A stretch of 36,294 bases of DNA from Anaerolineales bacterium (GCA_016927115.1 JAFGNH010000181.1:1-36294); one strand, 5' to 3'; numbered from the stretch's first letter, positions 1 through 9,251 are shown. Numbers and translations: made by a program. The notes: a model not told the origin generated them from the letters alone.

Positions 1-67
1 ATCCGGTCAAGAGACTGACCCTGTTTATAGACATATCTCCTTGTAGGAAAAGAAATGCGGTGATTTA

Positions 68-1675
68 ATGTCCACTCGGACAAGAAACCAGCGAGGTACG
101 TACCGGACTATGCAGCAGAAAGCACAAAGTAAAGCGTTGAAACAGACTGGAAGAAAAACCGCACAAAAGAAACCGGGGGTTCTGGCCATCGCACTGAGAA
201 TGTTCGTTCTCGGTCTGCTCTTTATTGTATTCACCGGCCTGATTCTTTTCGGGATCCAGGGCTATTTTCAACTGTCCGGAAGGATTGTTCCCGGGGTCTG
301 GATCACAGATTTAAATGTATCCAGCCTTACCCGCCTGGAAGCAGCCGCGGCGATTGAAGAGCACTGGAACTCCAGCAATATCACACTGGTAGACAGTGAG
401 GACACTACCCGCACATGGTCACTTCCCTCCAATGAAATTGGCCTTAGCATAAACACGCTGGCAACTGCTGATCAGGCTTACAGCATCGGTCATCTGAAAG
501 CACCACATATCAACTTGATTGAACTCTTTCTGAGTCTCCGAAACGGCGTACTGCTTAACCCGGTTCCCCAGATCAATGAGGAAACGGTTCGATCTCATCT
601 TACCTTTCTTTCGGATGAGGTGAATATTCCACCTGTTGAAGGAGAGATCCGGATTGAAAACGGGCAGGTTTTTGCGGTGAACGGAGCTGCCGGAAGGAAG
701 ATCGATTACGACAACTCAATCGCACTTCTCACTGCCGATCCTTTATCCATAATATCGTACGGTTTTTTCCCTCTGATCATGCAGCCATGGGAACCGGAGA
801 TCGGGGATGTCACTGCAGCTGCAGCGGAAGTTACTGCCTATCTGGAATCTGATTGGCAAGTCAGGGCATATGATCCGGTTGTGAATGAATATCTTATCTG
901 GGAGCCGACGGCTCAGCAAATCGGCGCCTGGCTGCAGCTTTCCACAACGGAAGGTGAATATACCATCAGCATGGATACTGCAGCATATCAGCAAAACCTG
1001 ATTGACTGGGCTGAATCCATTAATAACAACCGGGTTCTGGATGTCGATCAGGCTCTGGCGGCAGCAGAAACTTCCTTGAACACAGGGGAGAATGAAACGC
1101 TGATTCTCACCTACCTTCCAACTTTCTGGGAGGTTGGAGCAGGCGAGACAATGACTTCCATTTCTTCCCAGGTTGGCATTCCCGCCTGGAAAATACTTGA
1201 AGCGAACCCATCACTTTCAGGAACCGGCCTTGTACGGGAAAGCTCCATTACCATACCGCCAGCTGATATCAACCTGGAACTACCGGTGATCCCGGAGAAA
1301 AGAATAAAAATCAGCATCAGCGAACAACATCTTTGGGTCTACGAAAACCAGGAAATTATTCGGGATTATGCAGTCAGCACCGGGATTGACAAATCCCCCA
1401 CCTTGCCGGGAGTATTTCAGGTTCTGATGCATGAAATTAATGCATATGGCTCCCGATGGGACCTGTACATGCCCCATTTCCTGGGCATTTACGAGGCGCT
1501 CCCGGGTTTTACAAACGGTATTCACGGTTTACCGATGCTGTCAAACGGCCAGAGACTATGGGCGGATGTACTTGGCCAGCCTGCATCCTATGGATGTATC
1601 ATCCTGGATTTAGAAGCAGCAGAGTGGCTGTATGAATGGGCAGAGGATGGAGTAGTTGTGGAGATCGTCCGCTGA
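68..1675 (+). CDS. Membrane-anchored L,D-transpeptidase (VanW-like/LysM/YkuD)
   Basis: This enzyme is expected to form 3-3 cross-links in peptidoglycan, or attach proteins to it, on the outer face of the membrane. The 535-residue protein has a basic N-terminus, one membrane helix at about residues 38-66, a region resembling the VanW-associated peptidoglycan-binding domain (from about 73), a LysM-like segment at about 350-399, and a YkuD catalytic domain at about 411-535. H486 and C510 fit the catalytic pair. The motif around the cysteine reads SYGCII instead of the usual SHGC(I/V)R, so the histidine before Gly and the arginine after Ile are replaced by Tyr508 and Ile512. The ATG at 68 follows a GGTG ribosome-binding sequence. 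The gene ends three bases from the convergent HAD gene. Family is sure; activity with the altered motif is inferred. Confidence 0.9.
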   Translation: MSTRTRNQRGTYRTMQQKAQSKALKQTGRKTAQKKPGVLAIALRMFVLGLLFIVFTGLILFGIQGYFQLSGRIVPGVWITDLNVSSLTRLEAAAAIEEHWNSSNITLVDSEDTTRTWSLPSNEIGLSINTLATADQAYSIGHLKAPHINLIELFLSLRNGVLLNPVPQINEETVRSHLTFLSDEVNIPPVEGEIRIENGQVFAVNGAAGRKIDYDNSIALLTADPLSIISYGFFPLIMQPWEPEIGDVTAAAAEVTAYLESDWQVRAYDPVVNEYLIWEPTAQQIGAWLQLSTTEGEYTISMDTAAYQQNLIDWAESINNNRVLDVDQALAAAETSLNTGENETLILTYLPTFWEVGAGETMTSISSQVGIPAWKILEANPSLSGTGLVRESSITIPPADINLELPVIPEKRIKISISEQHLWVYENQEIIRDYAVSTGIDKSPTLPGVFQVLMHEINAYGSRWDLYMPHFLGIYEALPGFTNGIHGLPMLSNGQRLWADVLGQPASYGCIILDLEAAEWLYEWAEDGVVVEIVR

Positions 1676-1678
1676 GTC

Positions 1679-2557
1679 TCAAATGTGTGAGCTGAGCGCC
1701 AGTTCTCGCAGCACCCAGGCGGCGCCATCTTCGTCGTGTCCCGGAGCAACCCTGTCGGCCTTTGCCCGAATAGATTCAACCGCATTTCCCATGGCTACGG
1801 AAAGGCCCACCCCCTTGAACAGTGACAGGTCATTCTCTGAATCCCCCATTCCAATAAACTGAGTCAGCGGAATATTCAGATATGAGGCTGCAGCACGTAA
1901 ACCGCTGCCTTTATTGACCCCTGACGGAGTTATGTCCATTGCATGCTTGCCTGAACGCGTAACCACCAGAGGCAAACCGGCATCTCCAATTTCGGATCGA
2001 ATCTGCTTTAGCAGACCAGCAGCCCCCAATACAGTCATTTTCCCGGTTTTCAGAGTCATCTGTTCGGGATTATCCAGCACAACCTCCAGCCCGGCCTCTT
2101 CCAGATGTTCCTGAAATCCATCGAATTCACCCTGGAGAAAGATTTTTTCCAGGTCAGCCATGAATGCTGCGGCTCCAACACGACGAACAATCTGTAGAAG
2201 TCGTACCAGCATTCCGTGATCAAGCAGGGAATACTGAAGGATGGTTCCTGTGTGAGGAAGGATAACCAGGCTGCCGCTTTCGCATACAAGCGGTGTGGAT
2301 AGCTGAAGTGCATCATATACGATTTCAGCGGCCGGCAGCGGCCTGCCGGTAACCAGAACAAGCTTTCCACCGGCAGATATGTACGTCTGAACAGCTTTTT
2401 TTACACCATCCGAAAGCTCTGAACGGCTGTCCAGCAGTGTATTATCGATATCAACTGCGGCAGCTGGATACTCCAGGTGTAGTTTTTTCCGGGGAAGATC
2501 TGAGAGGGTGTGATTGCTGCTTTGGATAACTTTCACTATTGTTTCATCCCGGTGCAT
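1679..2557 (-). CDS. HAD-superfamily hydrolase, Cof-type
   Basis: A 292-residue cytoplasmic phosphatase of the Cof/YidA-like branch of the haloacid dehalogenase superfamily, which removes phosphate from small sugar phosphates or cofactors. Motif I is DIDNT with the nucleophile Asp36 and acid/base Asp38; most relatives have DLDGT, so Gly is replaced by Asn. A VTGRP segment supplies motif II, and GMGDSENDLSLF near the C-terminus supplies the metal-binding acidic motif. The central cap is of the Cof (C2) type. The ATG at 2557 lies inside the 3' end of the upstream TPR gene (14-base overlap), and no strong ribosome-binding site precedes it, so translation is probably coupled. About 30 residues precede the HAD core, more than usual, so a later non-ATG start is possible. 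Substrate is unknown. Confidence 0.88.
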   Translation of the reverse strand: MHRDETIVKVIQSSNHTLSDLPRKKLHLEYPAAAVDIDNTLLDSRSELSDGVKKAVQTYISAGGKLVLVTGRPLPAAEIVYDALQLSTPLVCESGSLVILPHTGTILQYSLLDHGMLVRLLQIVRRVGAAAFMADLEKIFLQGEFDGFQEHLEEAGLEVVLDNPEQMTLKTGKMTVLGAAGLLKQIRSEIGDAGLPLVVTRSGKHAMDITPSGVNKGSGLRAAASYLNIPLTQFIGMGDSENDLSLFKGVGLSVAMGNAVESIRAKADRVAPGHDEDGAAWVLRELALSSHI

Positions 2558-3761
2558 TTGTAGCTTCTACAGTATCTGTAAAGGTCGGGGTTGGTTCTAG
2601 CGTATTTGTAGCAGTTGGCGGACTTCCGGTAGTGGCAGTCGGGGAAGGCGTTCCGGCGGTCGGCGAAGCTGCAGGTCCGGAACCTGTGCTGGTCTGTGTA
2701 GGGGTGAAATACTCCAGGGTATCTTCAGGAGTCAGGGTCATTGTTGGAGTCAGCGTTATAGTCGGTGCTGTTGCAGTCAGGCACTGCCTCGCCACGCGTG
2801 TAGCAGTTGGAACAATGTCGTTATTGAGATAAGTCCGCAGGGATTGGTCATACCAGTAAGAAGCGCTGCACCAGTCCTCCTCTTTCAGGAATACCTCAGC
2901 ATAGTTGTAGCAGGCAAAGGCATATTTGGAGCATGAATCCCAGGTGCTTCCGGCACAGATCTGACCGAAAAAGGCGGTAGCCTGATCCCAGTCGATCCCG
3001 AGGTAGCTGTTGGCTGTCAGGTAGAAAGCAGCTGAATTCCGCCAGGAAATCGCTGTACTATCCAATGGTCCGAACCGTTCAGCCTGATTCAGATCATAGA
3101 TTCCCTGCTCATGGTCTCCCTGCCAGATGCGATTCAACCCACGCGAACGCAGTGACAGATACAGTAAGGACTCTACATCAGCAGTACGATAAGAAAGGTC
3201 ATAGCCGCGCAATGTAACCAGGGTATCGATGGCTACTGTCCAATCGCTGCGTGCAACAGCCTCCTCTGCCCCCTGGTACAGATCCTCAAGGGACACAGTG
3301 CGCGATGTAGGTGTGGCGGTAACAACTGTTGGCGAGGACGTTCGTGTCGGCTGATTCAAAAACACAAGGATTTCATCGATCTTTTCAGATACACCGGGGA
3401 AATTCGGTTCGAGTTCCAGTACATACTCGAAACGCTGTACCGCCATTTCATAACGGCCCTCTTCATAGTCCTTCATTCCGAGGGTAAACTGCTCCAGTGC
3501 GACCTCCCCCACCTGAGCTGTTGCCAGGGTATATCGCAGATCTTCTCCCTGCTTGGCGCCAAGAAAAGCAGCCAGGGTTATCAGGGTGAGACTTATGAGA
3601 AATATCAATAGTATCCAGAGTAGAACCCGGTTTTTATTTGCAGGCTTTTTAACCGGGAGCGGCTGTGTTGTATCTTGCCTGCGCCGTTGTACCGTATCGG
3701 TTGTGGAGGTGTCACTCGCATCTCGCTTATCAGGCGGAATGGGTCTCGTCTTATCACTCAC
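2544..3761 (-). CDS. TPR-containing membrane protein with Thr/Pro-rich tail
   Basis: A 405-residue protein with a charged cytoplasmic N-terminus (about 44 residues), one membrane helix at about 45-68, and a large C-terminal part that is probably extracellular. TPR-like helices are visible around residues 85-130 (EQFTLGMKDYEEGRYEMAVQ, followed by LELEPN) and again around 165-320. The last 70 or so residues are low-complexity Thr/Pro/Ser with repeated TPT and SPT units, as in surface or wall-spanning linkers. Four cysteines cluster near residues 265-300. The likely start is GTG at 3761, preceded by AGGAA. It lies upstream of the HAD gene and overlaps it, so the two form one transcript from the promoter at 3822-3851. 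Function is unknown; a scaffold at the cell surface is a guess from the architecture. Confidence 0.82.
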   Translation of the reverse strand: MSDKTRPIPPDKRDASDTSTTDTVQRRRQDTTQPLPVKKPANKNRVLLWILLIFLISLTLITLAAFLGAKQGEDLRYTLATAQVGEVALEQFTLGMKDYEEGRYEMAVQRFEYVLELEPNFPGVSEKIDEILVFLNQPTRTSSPTVVTATPTSRTVSLEDLYQGAEEAVARSDWTVAIDTLVTLRGYDLSYRTADVESLLYLSLRSRGLNRIWQGDHEQGIYDLNQAERFGPLDSTAISWRNSAAFYLTANSYLGIDWDQATAFFGQICAGSTWDSCSKYAFACYNYAEVFLKEEDWCSASYWYDQSLRTYLNNDIVPTATRVARQCLTATAPTITLTPTMTLTPEDTLEYFTPTQTSTGSGPAASPTAGTPSPTATTGSPPTATNTLEPTPTFTDTVEATNAPG

Positions 3762-3821
3762 AATCTTTTTCCTGAAGGCTGAATATAAAAACAGCTATAC
3801 CACCGGATCCAAGCATACCTG

Positions 3822-3851
3822 ATTATATAGGAAGATGAATCCATCATACAA
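3822..3851 (-). promoter_or_regulatory. Predicted promoter of the TPR/HAD operon
   Basis: On the minus strand a perfect -10 hexamer TATAAT (plus-strand 3822-3827) is preceded after 18 bases by TTGTAT (3846-3851). It would give a leader of roughly 50-55 bases before the GTG at 3761. The -35 matches consensus at only three positions, so the call rests mainly on the -10. Confidence 0.5.
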
Positions 3852-3975
3852 ACACGGCAAGATCCCGTATCTCCCTGCTGTTCTGCTAATCAAGCCTGCC
3901 GGCAGACCCCGTTATTATACTCCTGATCTGCCCGTCCACCACCTGATAAGCTGGTCACTCCTCACAACTTGCTTC

Positions 3976-3992
3976 CATCCAGTATCTGGATG
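3976..3992. repeat. Perfect inverted repeat, 7-bp arms
   Basis: CATCCAG and CTGGATG are separated by TAT, a perfect 17-base dyad. It lies in the divergent spacer about 215 bases upstream of the TPR gene and 336 bases upstream of the DegV gene. It could be a regulator-binding site or a small RNA hairpin; no T-run follows, so it is not an intrinsic terminator. Confidence 0.5.
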
Positions 3993-4205
3993 ACAATATA
4001 CTCGAGGTCCACGGGTGGAATGAAACCTCAAAAAAAAATATAGAGAAGAAGTTTTTTCATCCTGGCTGGTATGTTATTAAGAATATTGCCCGAAAGCAGG
4101 GTTGTTTTGAGACAAGCAATCAGGGAAATATGACTGCTGTTTTCTCAGTATATGACCTCGATCACTTGTGGAAATACTCACCTGCATCCAAAAACAAATT
4201 ACCGA

Positions 4206-4239
4206 ATCCTGTATAGTAATCATCAGAGCCATACAGGAT
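4206..4239. repeat. Inverted repeat upstream of the DegV gene, 9-bp arms
   Basis: ATCCTGTAT at 4206-4214 is matched by ATACAGGAT at 4231-4239 with a 16-base spacer. The centre is about 105 bases before the DegV start. The spacing suits a protein-binding dyad or an RNA stem-loop. A possible -35 TTGATT at 4247-4252 follows it, which would place the repeat just upstream of a promoter, but no convincing -10 accompanies it. Confidence 0.45.
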
Positions 4240-4327
4240 CCTGAATTTGATTCAAGAAAGCCTGATATCATAACCAGGCAGTACACAGTAGAATATATCA
4301 ACCCTGAGTAGAGAAAAGGAAGTCAAT

Positions 4328-5191
4328 GTGGATAGAATTGCCGTAGTGACTGATACGACCGCCAGCATTCCTGAAGATCTGCTCTCTGCGCTGAATATTC
4401 ACACCGTTGCATACTATATTCACCGTGGAGAAGAAGTGCTTCTTGATCTTGTGACTATCACCCGGGATGCATTTTATTCATGGATGAACGCTGCTGAAGA
4501 ACTGCCCAAAACCGCCTGTCCCGGGCCGGGCGATTATCTTGCGCAGTATAAAGAGCTGATCAGCCAGGGAATACACGATATTATCAGTATCCATATGACC
4601 TCTGAAGGGAGCGGGGCGTATCAATCAGCGCTGAACGCAAAGGAAACCCTGCAGCAGGACGAGCCCGATATACATATCGAAGTGGTGGACACCCGCAATG
4701 TTGCCATGGCTCATGGCTGGATAGTCATTGAAGCTGCCCGGGCTGCACTGGCCGGTGCCAACCTTGCGAAAGTAAGGGAAACTGCTGAGAATATGATACC
4801 GATCACACACATGATCCAGACAGCAGACACCTTAAAATATCTATATATGGGCGGGAGAATCGGCAAAGCAACTCACTTGTTCGGCAGTCTGCTGCATATC
4901 AAGCCGTTAATCAGCATGCAAGACGGCATCATTATATCGATAGGACAATCTCGAAGCCGCGGGCAGGCTTATCGCAAAATGGTGGAAATCATCTCTCAAA
5001 ACGTAGGCGCCGGAGGAAAAATAAAGATCGCCTACCTGCATGCCGCAGCGCTCGCGGAAGCAGAACAGATCAAGATTCTGGTTGAACAGAAACTGGATGT
5101 CATTGAATCCTTCTTCGCCGAACTTTCACCCGCTCTTGGTGTTCACACCGGCCCTGGTACCGCCGGTGTTTGTTACTTTCCTGTAGTTTGA
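4328..5191 (+). CDS. DegV family fatty-acid-binding protein
   Basis: DegV/FakB proteins hold a single fatty acid; in Firmicutes some present it to the FakA kinase. The 287-residue protein shows the family landmarks: VTDTTASIPEDL at the N-terminus, TSEGSGAYQSA at 91-101 (canonically SSGLSGTYQSA), a VDTRN segment, and LKYLYMGGRIGKA followed by LLHIKPL in the C-terminal half. The start is GTG at 4328, chosen because AAGGAAG precedes it at normal spacing; an overlapping ATG at 4326 is in another frame. No FakA-like kinase is in the window. The gene stands alone between a long divergent spacer and a convergent neighbour. Lipid binding is inferred from family; no specific partner can be named. Confidence 0.9.
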   Translation: MDRIAVVTDTTASIPEDLLSALNIHTVAYYIHRGEEVLLDLVTITRDAFYSWMNAAEELPKTACPGPGDYLAQYKELISQGIHDIISIHMTSEGSGAYQSALNAKETLQQDEPDIHIEVVDTRNVAMAHGWIVIEAARAALAGANLAKVRETAENMIPITHMIQTADTLKYLYMGGRIGKATHLFGSLLHIKPLISMQDGIIISIGQSRSRGQAYRKMVEIISQNVGAGGKIKIAYLHAAALAEAEQIKILVEQKLDVIESFFAELSPALGVHTGPGTAGVCYFPVV

Positions 5192-5256
5192 TCTTCCGCT
5201 GCAAACGCTCTAGGGAACGTTCGGAAGCGCCATCGGAAGCTGCTATACAATCTGTA

Positions 5257-6024
5257 TCAACGATAGATATACGGTAAAAAGGGATTATCCGCAGCCCACT
5301 GCTTTATTAGATGCTGGTTATGTTGATTTCCACCTTCCTTTGCGCCTAAATAATTCCCACTGATAAACACAGGGATCTCTTCCCCTGCTTCCTGCAAACG
5401 GAAAACACATTCTGTAACCAGGCAGTTCCAGATGAAGGCGCCGATAACCGTCGAACTTGGAGCTGTTCGCCATGGAAAGCCCTCTACTTCAATCAAAGCA
5501 TCACCAGGTACACCACAGTTGTCGATCGAATAATCAGCAACCTCATCAAGACGTTTGCCAATCCTGGAAAGCGGTGCCTGCAGCGCATATTCCCGGGAGC
5601 ATACACCTACAGTAGTAAGTCCGTACTTCTGTGCTTCCAGTGCCATCTGGATAGGAAGGCCATTAACACCACTGTTGGTGAAGATAAACATCATCTCACC
5701 TTCCCGGGGGCGCATCTGCTCCAAAAGCGGTGCAGCGATTTCTGGTGTCCTCTCAAGTTTTCCAGCCAGGTCCGTATTTTCATGCAGCATTAATGCATTC
5801 ATGAAGATCGGTACAGATGCTGCCAACCCACCTGCCCGGCAAAATGACTCCTCCATGATTATGCCTGAATGCCCGGTTCCGAAGGTGAAGATTCGATTTT
5901 TCTTCTTCATCACAGAAACCATCTCTGCTGCAACCAGTTCGAAGACTTCTTCGTTTTGCTCGAGAACCTTTGCCTGCAAATTCTGGATTGCCTCTGAATA
6001 AGCTTGAATACCTTTGAGTGCCAT
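5257..6024 (-). CDS. SIS-domain sugar isomerase-like protein (UPF0309-type)
   Basis: A 255-residue single-SIS-domain protein. SIS domains bind phosphosugars, and relatives include isomerases and etherases acting on amino-sugar phosphates. Visible features are RIFTFGTGHSG and ESFCRAGG at the start of the fold, MMFIFTNSGVNGLPIQMA in the middle, which is the phosphosugar-binding Ser/Thr-rich loop, and GAKEGGNQHN near the C-terminus. The start is fixed by an AGGAGG sequence (minus strand, 6034-6040) about nine bases before the ATG. It is the last gene of the leftward PHP-RecD2-SIS series, 66 bases after recD2. Substrate is unknown, and its role with a helicase gene is not obvious. Confidence 0.85.
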   Translation of the reverse strand: MALKGIQAYSEAIQNLQAKVLEQNEEVFELVAAEMVSVMKKKNRIFTFGTGHSGIIMEESFCRAGGLAASVPIFMNALMLHENTDLAGKLERTPEIAAPLLEQMRPREGEMMFIFTNSGVNGLPIQMALEAQKYGLTTVGVCSREYALQAPLSRIGKRLDEVADYSIDNCGVPGDALIEVEGFPWRTAPSSTVIGAFIWNCLVTECVFRLQEAGEEIPVFISGNYLGAKEGGNQHNQHLIKQWAADNPFLPYIYR

Positions 6025-6090
6025 TTTAGAGATACCTCCTTTATCAATTGGTTTTGATTTTCAAACCTTCCACGCGTCCAACCTGCTGTT

Positions 6091-8307
6091 TTATCGGGCA
6101 GGTTCCTGCTCAACAGTGGATAGCTTCCCTTTTTGGGCAGCCAGACGCTGCCGTAAAGCAGTATTCCTCTGGGCAGCGCGGTTGTTATGAACAGCAATAG
6201 CAATAGCCCGTTTTGTTCCCACCAGTACCACCAGCTGCCTTGCCCTGGTTACTGCAGTATAGAGTAAATTACGCTGCAGCATGACATACTGCGATGTTAG
6301 TACCGGAAGTACCACACAAGGATATTCCGAACCCTGCGATTTGTGGACTGAAATACAGTACGCCAGAGTCAGTTCGTCCAACTCGGAATAATCATAAGAT
6401 ACCAGTCTGTCCTCATCAAAACGGACTTCAACCAGCTGGTCTTCCCGATCCACCCGTTCCAGGATACCTATATCACCATTGAAGACTTCCTTCTGGTAAT
6501 TATTACGCAGCTGCATGACTTTATCACCCAACCTCAACCTTGCAGCCGGAATACCCCCCTCCTTCTTCCCGGACTTTTCTGGGTTAAGAGATTCTTGCAG
6601 CAGCTGATTCAGATGATCGATACCAGCATGATTCCGGTACATGGGTGCCAGGACCTGGATATCACGGTAAGGGTCCAATCCAAAACGTGCTGGAATTCTG
6701 TTTTCAACAAGATCGAGTACCAATTCAGCTGCTCGCTCAGCTTTTTCAGTCTTGAAGAGAAAAAAATCGTTGGATTCCTGTGTGAGAATGGGTATTTCGC
6801 CTCGCTGGATGCGATGTGCGTTCTCGATAATCCAGCTCCCTGCTTCCTGCCGGAAGATCGAATCCAGATGGGTTGTGGAAACCACATCTGAATGGATCAG
6901 GTCTCTTAGAACGTCGCCTGCACCTACACTGGGAAGCTGATTGGCATCCCCGACGAGCACCAGGTGAGATGCCGGGTCGATTGCACGCAGCAGTTGATAA
7001 GCAAGCATTGTATCCAGCATCGAAGCCTCATCGATTACCAGCAGGTCCACATCGAGAGTGTTTTCCTCATTCTGAGCAAAAGTGCCATCCGCGGAGTAGC
7101 CCAGAAGCCGGTGAATCGTACTGGCCGGATGTCCGGTAGCTTCACTGAGCCTCTTGGCAGCACGGCCGGTTGGGGACGCAAGCGCAACCTTCAAACCTGC
7201 CGAAGCAATCCGGTCCACCAGCAGGCGTAATGTGGTTGTCTTCCCGGTACCAGGGCCGCCTGTGAGAATGGATACTTTTTGTGTCAATGCAAGATCCACC
7301 GCACAGAATTGTGATTCGGTAAGCTGGATACCGGATGATGCGCTGATTGAAGCGGAATCGGGAATACGCCGTTTTGTCAGTCGGGAACGAGGCGTGGAGA
7401 GAAGCTGCTGGAGGTAGAACGCGAGCCCGTTTTCCGCCTGATGCATTGGATAGAGATAGATCGCCGTGCTGTCTGTTTCTGAACCGGAAAGCCGCTCAGC
7501 AATGCAGTCCTTCCGGGAGACCATCTCCAGCAGCTGTGATTTCACAGCCTCCAGCTCCAGCTCCAGCAGTTCAGCCCCCTTCTGTACCAGATCGTTCTGC
7601 CATTGAAAAACAGATCCCTCCCCGATCGACTGCTGCTGCACAAAAACCAGCCCGGCTTGTATCCTTTGTGGCGCATCCGGCTTGATCCCGATCTGCTGGG
7701 CAATCCTATCCGCTGTGCGGAAGCCGACACCATGAATATCACTTGCCAGGAGAAACGGATTCTCCTCCAGCACATCCATGGCCCTCTCCCCGTATGTTCT
7801 GTATATCTTATAGGCAATACGTGTACTGATTCCCTGGCTTTGCAGAAAGATCATCAACTTCTGGACCACCTTCTGCTCTATCCAGGCATGTTTGATCCTC
7901 TCAAGCTTGCTTCTTCCGATGCCGTTGATCTCCCGAAGCCGTTCAGGCTGCTGATCGAGGATATCAAGTGTTTCTTCCTTGAATGTATTGACAATCCTCT
8001 CAGCCAGAACCGGCCCGACACCTTTCAGCACACCTGAACCAAGGTAGCGTTGAATACCCAGCAGCGTTGTCGGGTACACGCGTTCAAAGGTATCCACACG
8101 GAACTGTGGTCCATACCGCGGATGAACAAACCAATCACCAAATACACGGATCGTCTCACCCGGGTTTACTTCAGGAAACACTCCTACAACGGTTACCTGC
8201 TCATCTCCTGCTTCCGGAACTTCAACAGTTGCCTGCAGTACATGGTAGCCCGTCTCTTCACTCTGATAGGTAATTTTTTCTATCAAACAATCCAGCTTTT
8301 TCATCAC
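6091..8307 (-). CDS. recD2: RecD2-type ATP-dependent DNA helicase
   Basis: A 738-residue superfamily 1B 5'-3' DNA helicase of the RecD2 group, which works without RecBC. The N-terminal part has an OB-like segment and helix-hairpin-helix elements near residues 93-105, 126-135 and 188-200, typical of RecD2 and absent from RecD. Walker A is GGPGTGKTTT at 350-359, Walker B is DEAS at 426-429, and GDANQLPSVGAGD marks motif III. The C-terminal region has the UvrD-like segments SVHKSQGSEYP and NLLYTAVTRAR. The full family length is present. Tandem ATGs lie at 8307 and 8304 with only a weak ribosome-binding site, so either may start it. It follows the PHP gene by 62 bases. Confidence 0.95.
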   Translation of the reverse strand: MMKKLDCLIEKITYQSEETGYHVLQATVEVPEAGDEQVTVVGVFPEVNPGETIRVFGDWFVHPRYGPQFRVDTFERVYPTTLLGIQRYLGSGVLKGVGPVLAERIVNTFKEETLDILDQQPERLREINGIGRSKLERIKHAWIEQKVVQKLMIFLQSQGISTRIAYKIYRTYGERAMDVLEENPFLLASDIHGVGFRTADRIAQQIGIKPDAPQRIQAGLVFVQQQSIGEGSVFQWQNDLVQKGAELLELELEAVKSQLLEMVSRKDCIAERLSGSETDSTAIYLYPMHQAENGLAFYLQQLLSTPRSRLTKRRIPDSASISASSGIQLTESQFCAVDLALTQKVSILTGGPGTGKTTTLRLLVDRIASAGLKVALASPTGRAAKRLSEATGHPASTIHRLLGYSADGTFAQNEENTLDVDLLVIDEASMLDTMLAYQLLRAIDPASHLVLVGDANQLPSVGAGDVLRDLIHSDVVSTTHLDSIFRQEAGSWIIENAHRIQRGEIPILTQESNDFFLFKTEKAERAAELVLDLVENRIPARFGLDPYRDIQVLAPMYRNHAGIDHLNQLLQESLNPEKSGKKEGGIPAARLRLGDKVMQLRNNYQKEVFNGDIGILERVDREDQLVEVRFDEDRLVSYDYSELDELTLAYCISVHKSQGSEYPCVVLPVLTSQYVMLQRNLLYTAVTRARQLVVLVGTKRAIAIAVHNNRAAQRNTALRQRLAAQKGKLSTVEQEPAR

Positions 8308-8369
8308 AAGGCATTGTCCTATCTATTTCTTTTCCAGTGAATAACTCGCAGAGCCTGCTTATACAAGCA

Positions 8370-9251
8370 TCACACAGAACGGGAGACAGCAAACTTATCA
8401 AACAGTACCTGCCCTTCCTGCCAGCCCGCGAATCCGGTTCCCCCTGCATCTGACAGAAACAGCTGCGCCTTGTCAAATTTTCTCCCAACATTCCCGGCCT
8501 GATGCGCATCAGATCCAAGCGTGATTATTGGCCTGGAACCATACTGTCCTGTTCTGTTGATATACAGGCTGAGAAGCTCCGAAGATGGATATATCTCCCG
8601 CACAGGGCAATCCAGGCCTTTCGTATTGAGTTCCAGTCCCACCCCGTTCTGCACCAATGCCATCACAAACCCTTCCGCCTCCTCAGCAAATTCTGAAAAC
8701 GGTACAGGATCGTACAGATCATACGTATATTTTTTGATGAGATCCGGGTGCGCCATGATTGAAAACATTCCACACCGAACGGCATCCTCCATTGTACGAA
8801 AATACTCGCGGAAAACCTCGACCGGTCTGCAATCAGCAAACAGAGCCGGTGCGTGTACTGAGGAACTGAAATGGATGCCGCGCAGCACATGAACTGATCC
8901 CAGAATTAAATCGAAAGGCCTGCCGATCACCCGCTCATACTTTTGAATTCGCCATTCGATTATTTCGAGTTTGTCCTTGAGGTAATCCACCTCAAGCCCC
9001 AGACGGATCTTTATCCCTGGGAAACGTTCTGTCATCTGGAGAATCTGCCTGTTCAAGGCTATCAGATCATATTCCTGGATGCAGTAATCGGGATTCGTTA
9101 CCATCAGGTGGTTTGTAATCGCAACTTCAGTGAGCCCCAGTGCTGAAGCAGACTCACAAATGGCCGGGAGAGTCTCCTGACAATCGATCGAAACTGCAGT
9201 GTGGATATGATAATCAGCCAGGCTTTTACAAGACATAACTGTATACAACAT
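8370..9251 (-). CDS. PHP-domain phosphoesterase, histidinol-phosphatase-like
   Basis: A metal-dependent phosphoesterase of the PHP superfamily, close to the HisJ/HisK histidinol-phosphate phosphatase branch. The motifs appear in order: DYHIHT near residue 14, VAITNH, GLEVDY, LGSVH, MAHPDL and LGSDAH. Together these supply the His, Asp and Glu ligands of a trinuclear metal site. Length (293) fits. The ATG at 9251 has AGG only three bases before it; the in-frame ATG at codon 6 (9236) is an equally good start. No histidine biosynthesis genes are nearby, so histidinol phosphate is only one possible substrate. Confidence 0.88.
   Translation of the reverse strand: MLYTVMSCKSLADYHIHTAVSIDCQETLPAICESASALGLTEVAITNHLMVTNPDYCIQEYDLIALNRQILQMTERFPGIKIRLGLEVDYLKDKLEIIEWRIQKYERVIGRPFDLILGSVHVLRGIHFSSSVHAPALFADCRPVEVFREYFRTMEDAVRCGMFSIMAHPDLIKKYTYDLYDPVPFSEFAEEAEGFVMALVQNGVGLELNTKGLDCPVREIYPSSELLSLYINRTGQYGSRPIITLGSDAHQAGNVGRKFDKAQLFLSDAGGTGFAGWQEGQVLFDKFAVSRSV

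Larger units (their letters stand above)
3762..4327. other. 566-base intergenic region between divergent genes
   Basis: This divergent spacer carries the promoter of the TPR/HAD operon at its left end and must hold that of the DegV gene at its right end. Between them I see two inverted repeats (3976-3992 and 4206-4239), a small hairpin at 4008-4019 and an A-rich stretch near 4029-4040. No open frame here looks like a protein and I recognise no known riboswitch. It is long for a region with otherwise tight packing. Confidence 0.6.

Noticed and set aside
2539..2832. Rightward open frame rich in Val/Gly repeats
   Set aside because: It is the complement of the Thr/Pro-rich tail of the TPR protein; the apparent repeats are a shadow of TPT codons.
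4077..4301. Leftward open frame of 74 codons in the divergent spacer
   Set aside because: It is hydrophobic and Ser/Met-rich with no ribosome-binding site or domain, and spans an inverted repeat, so it is probably chance.
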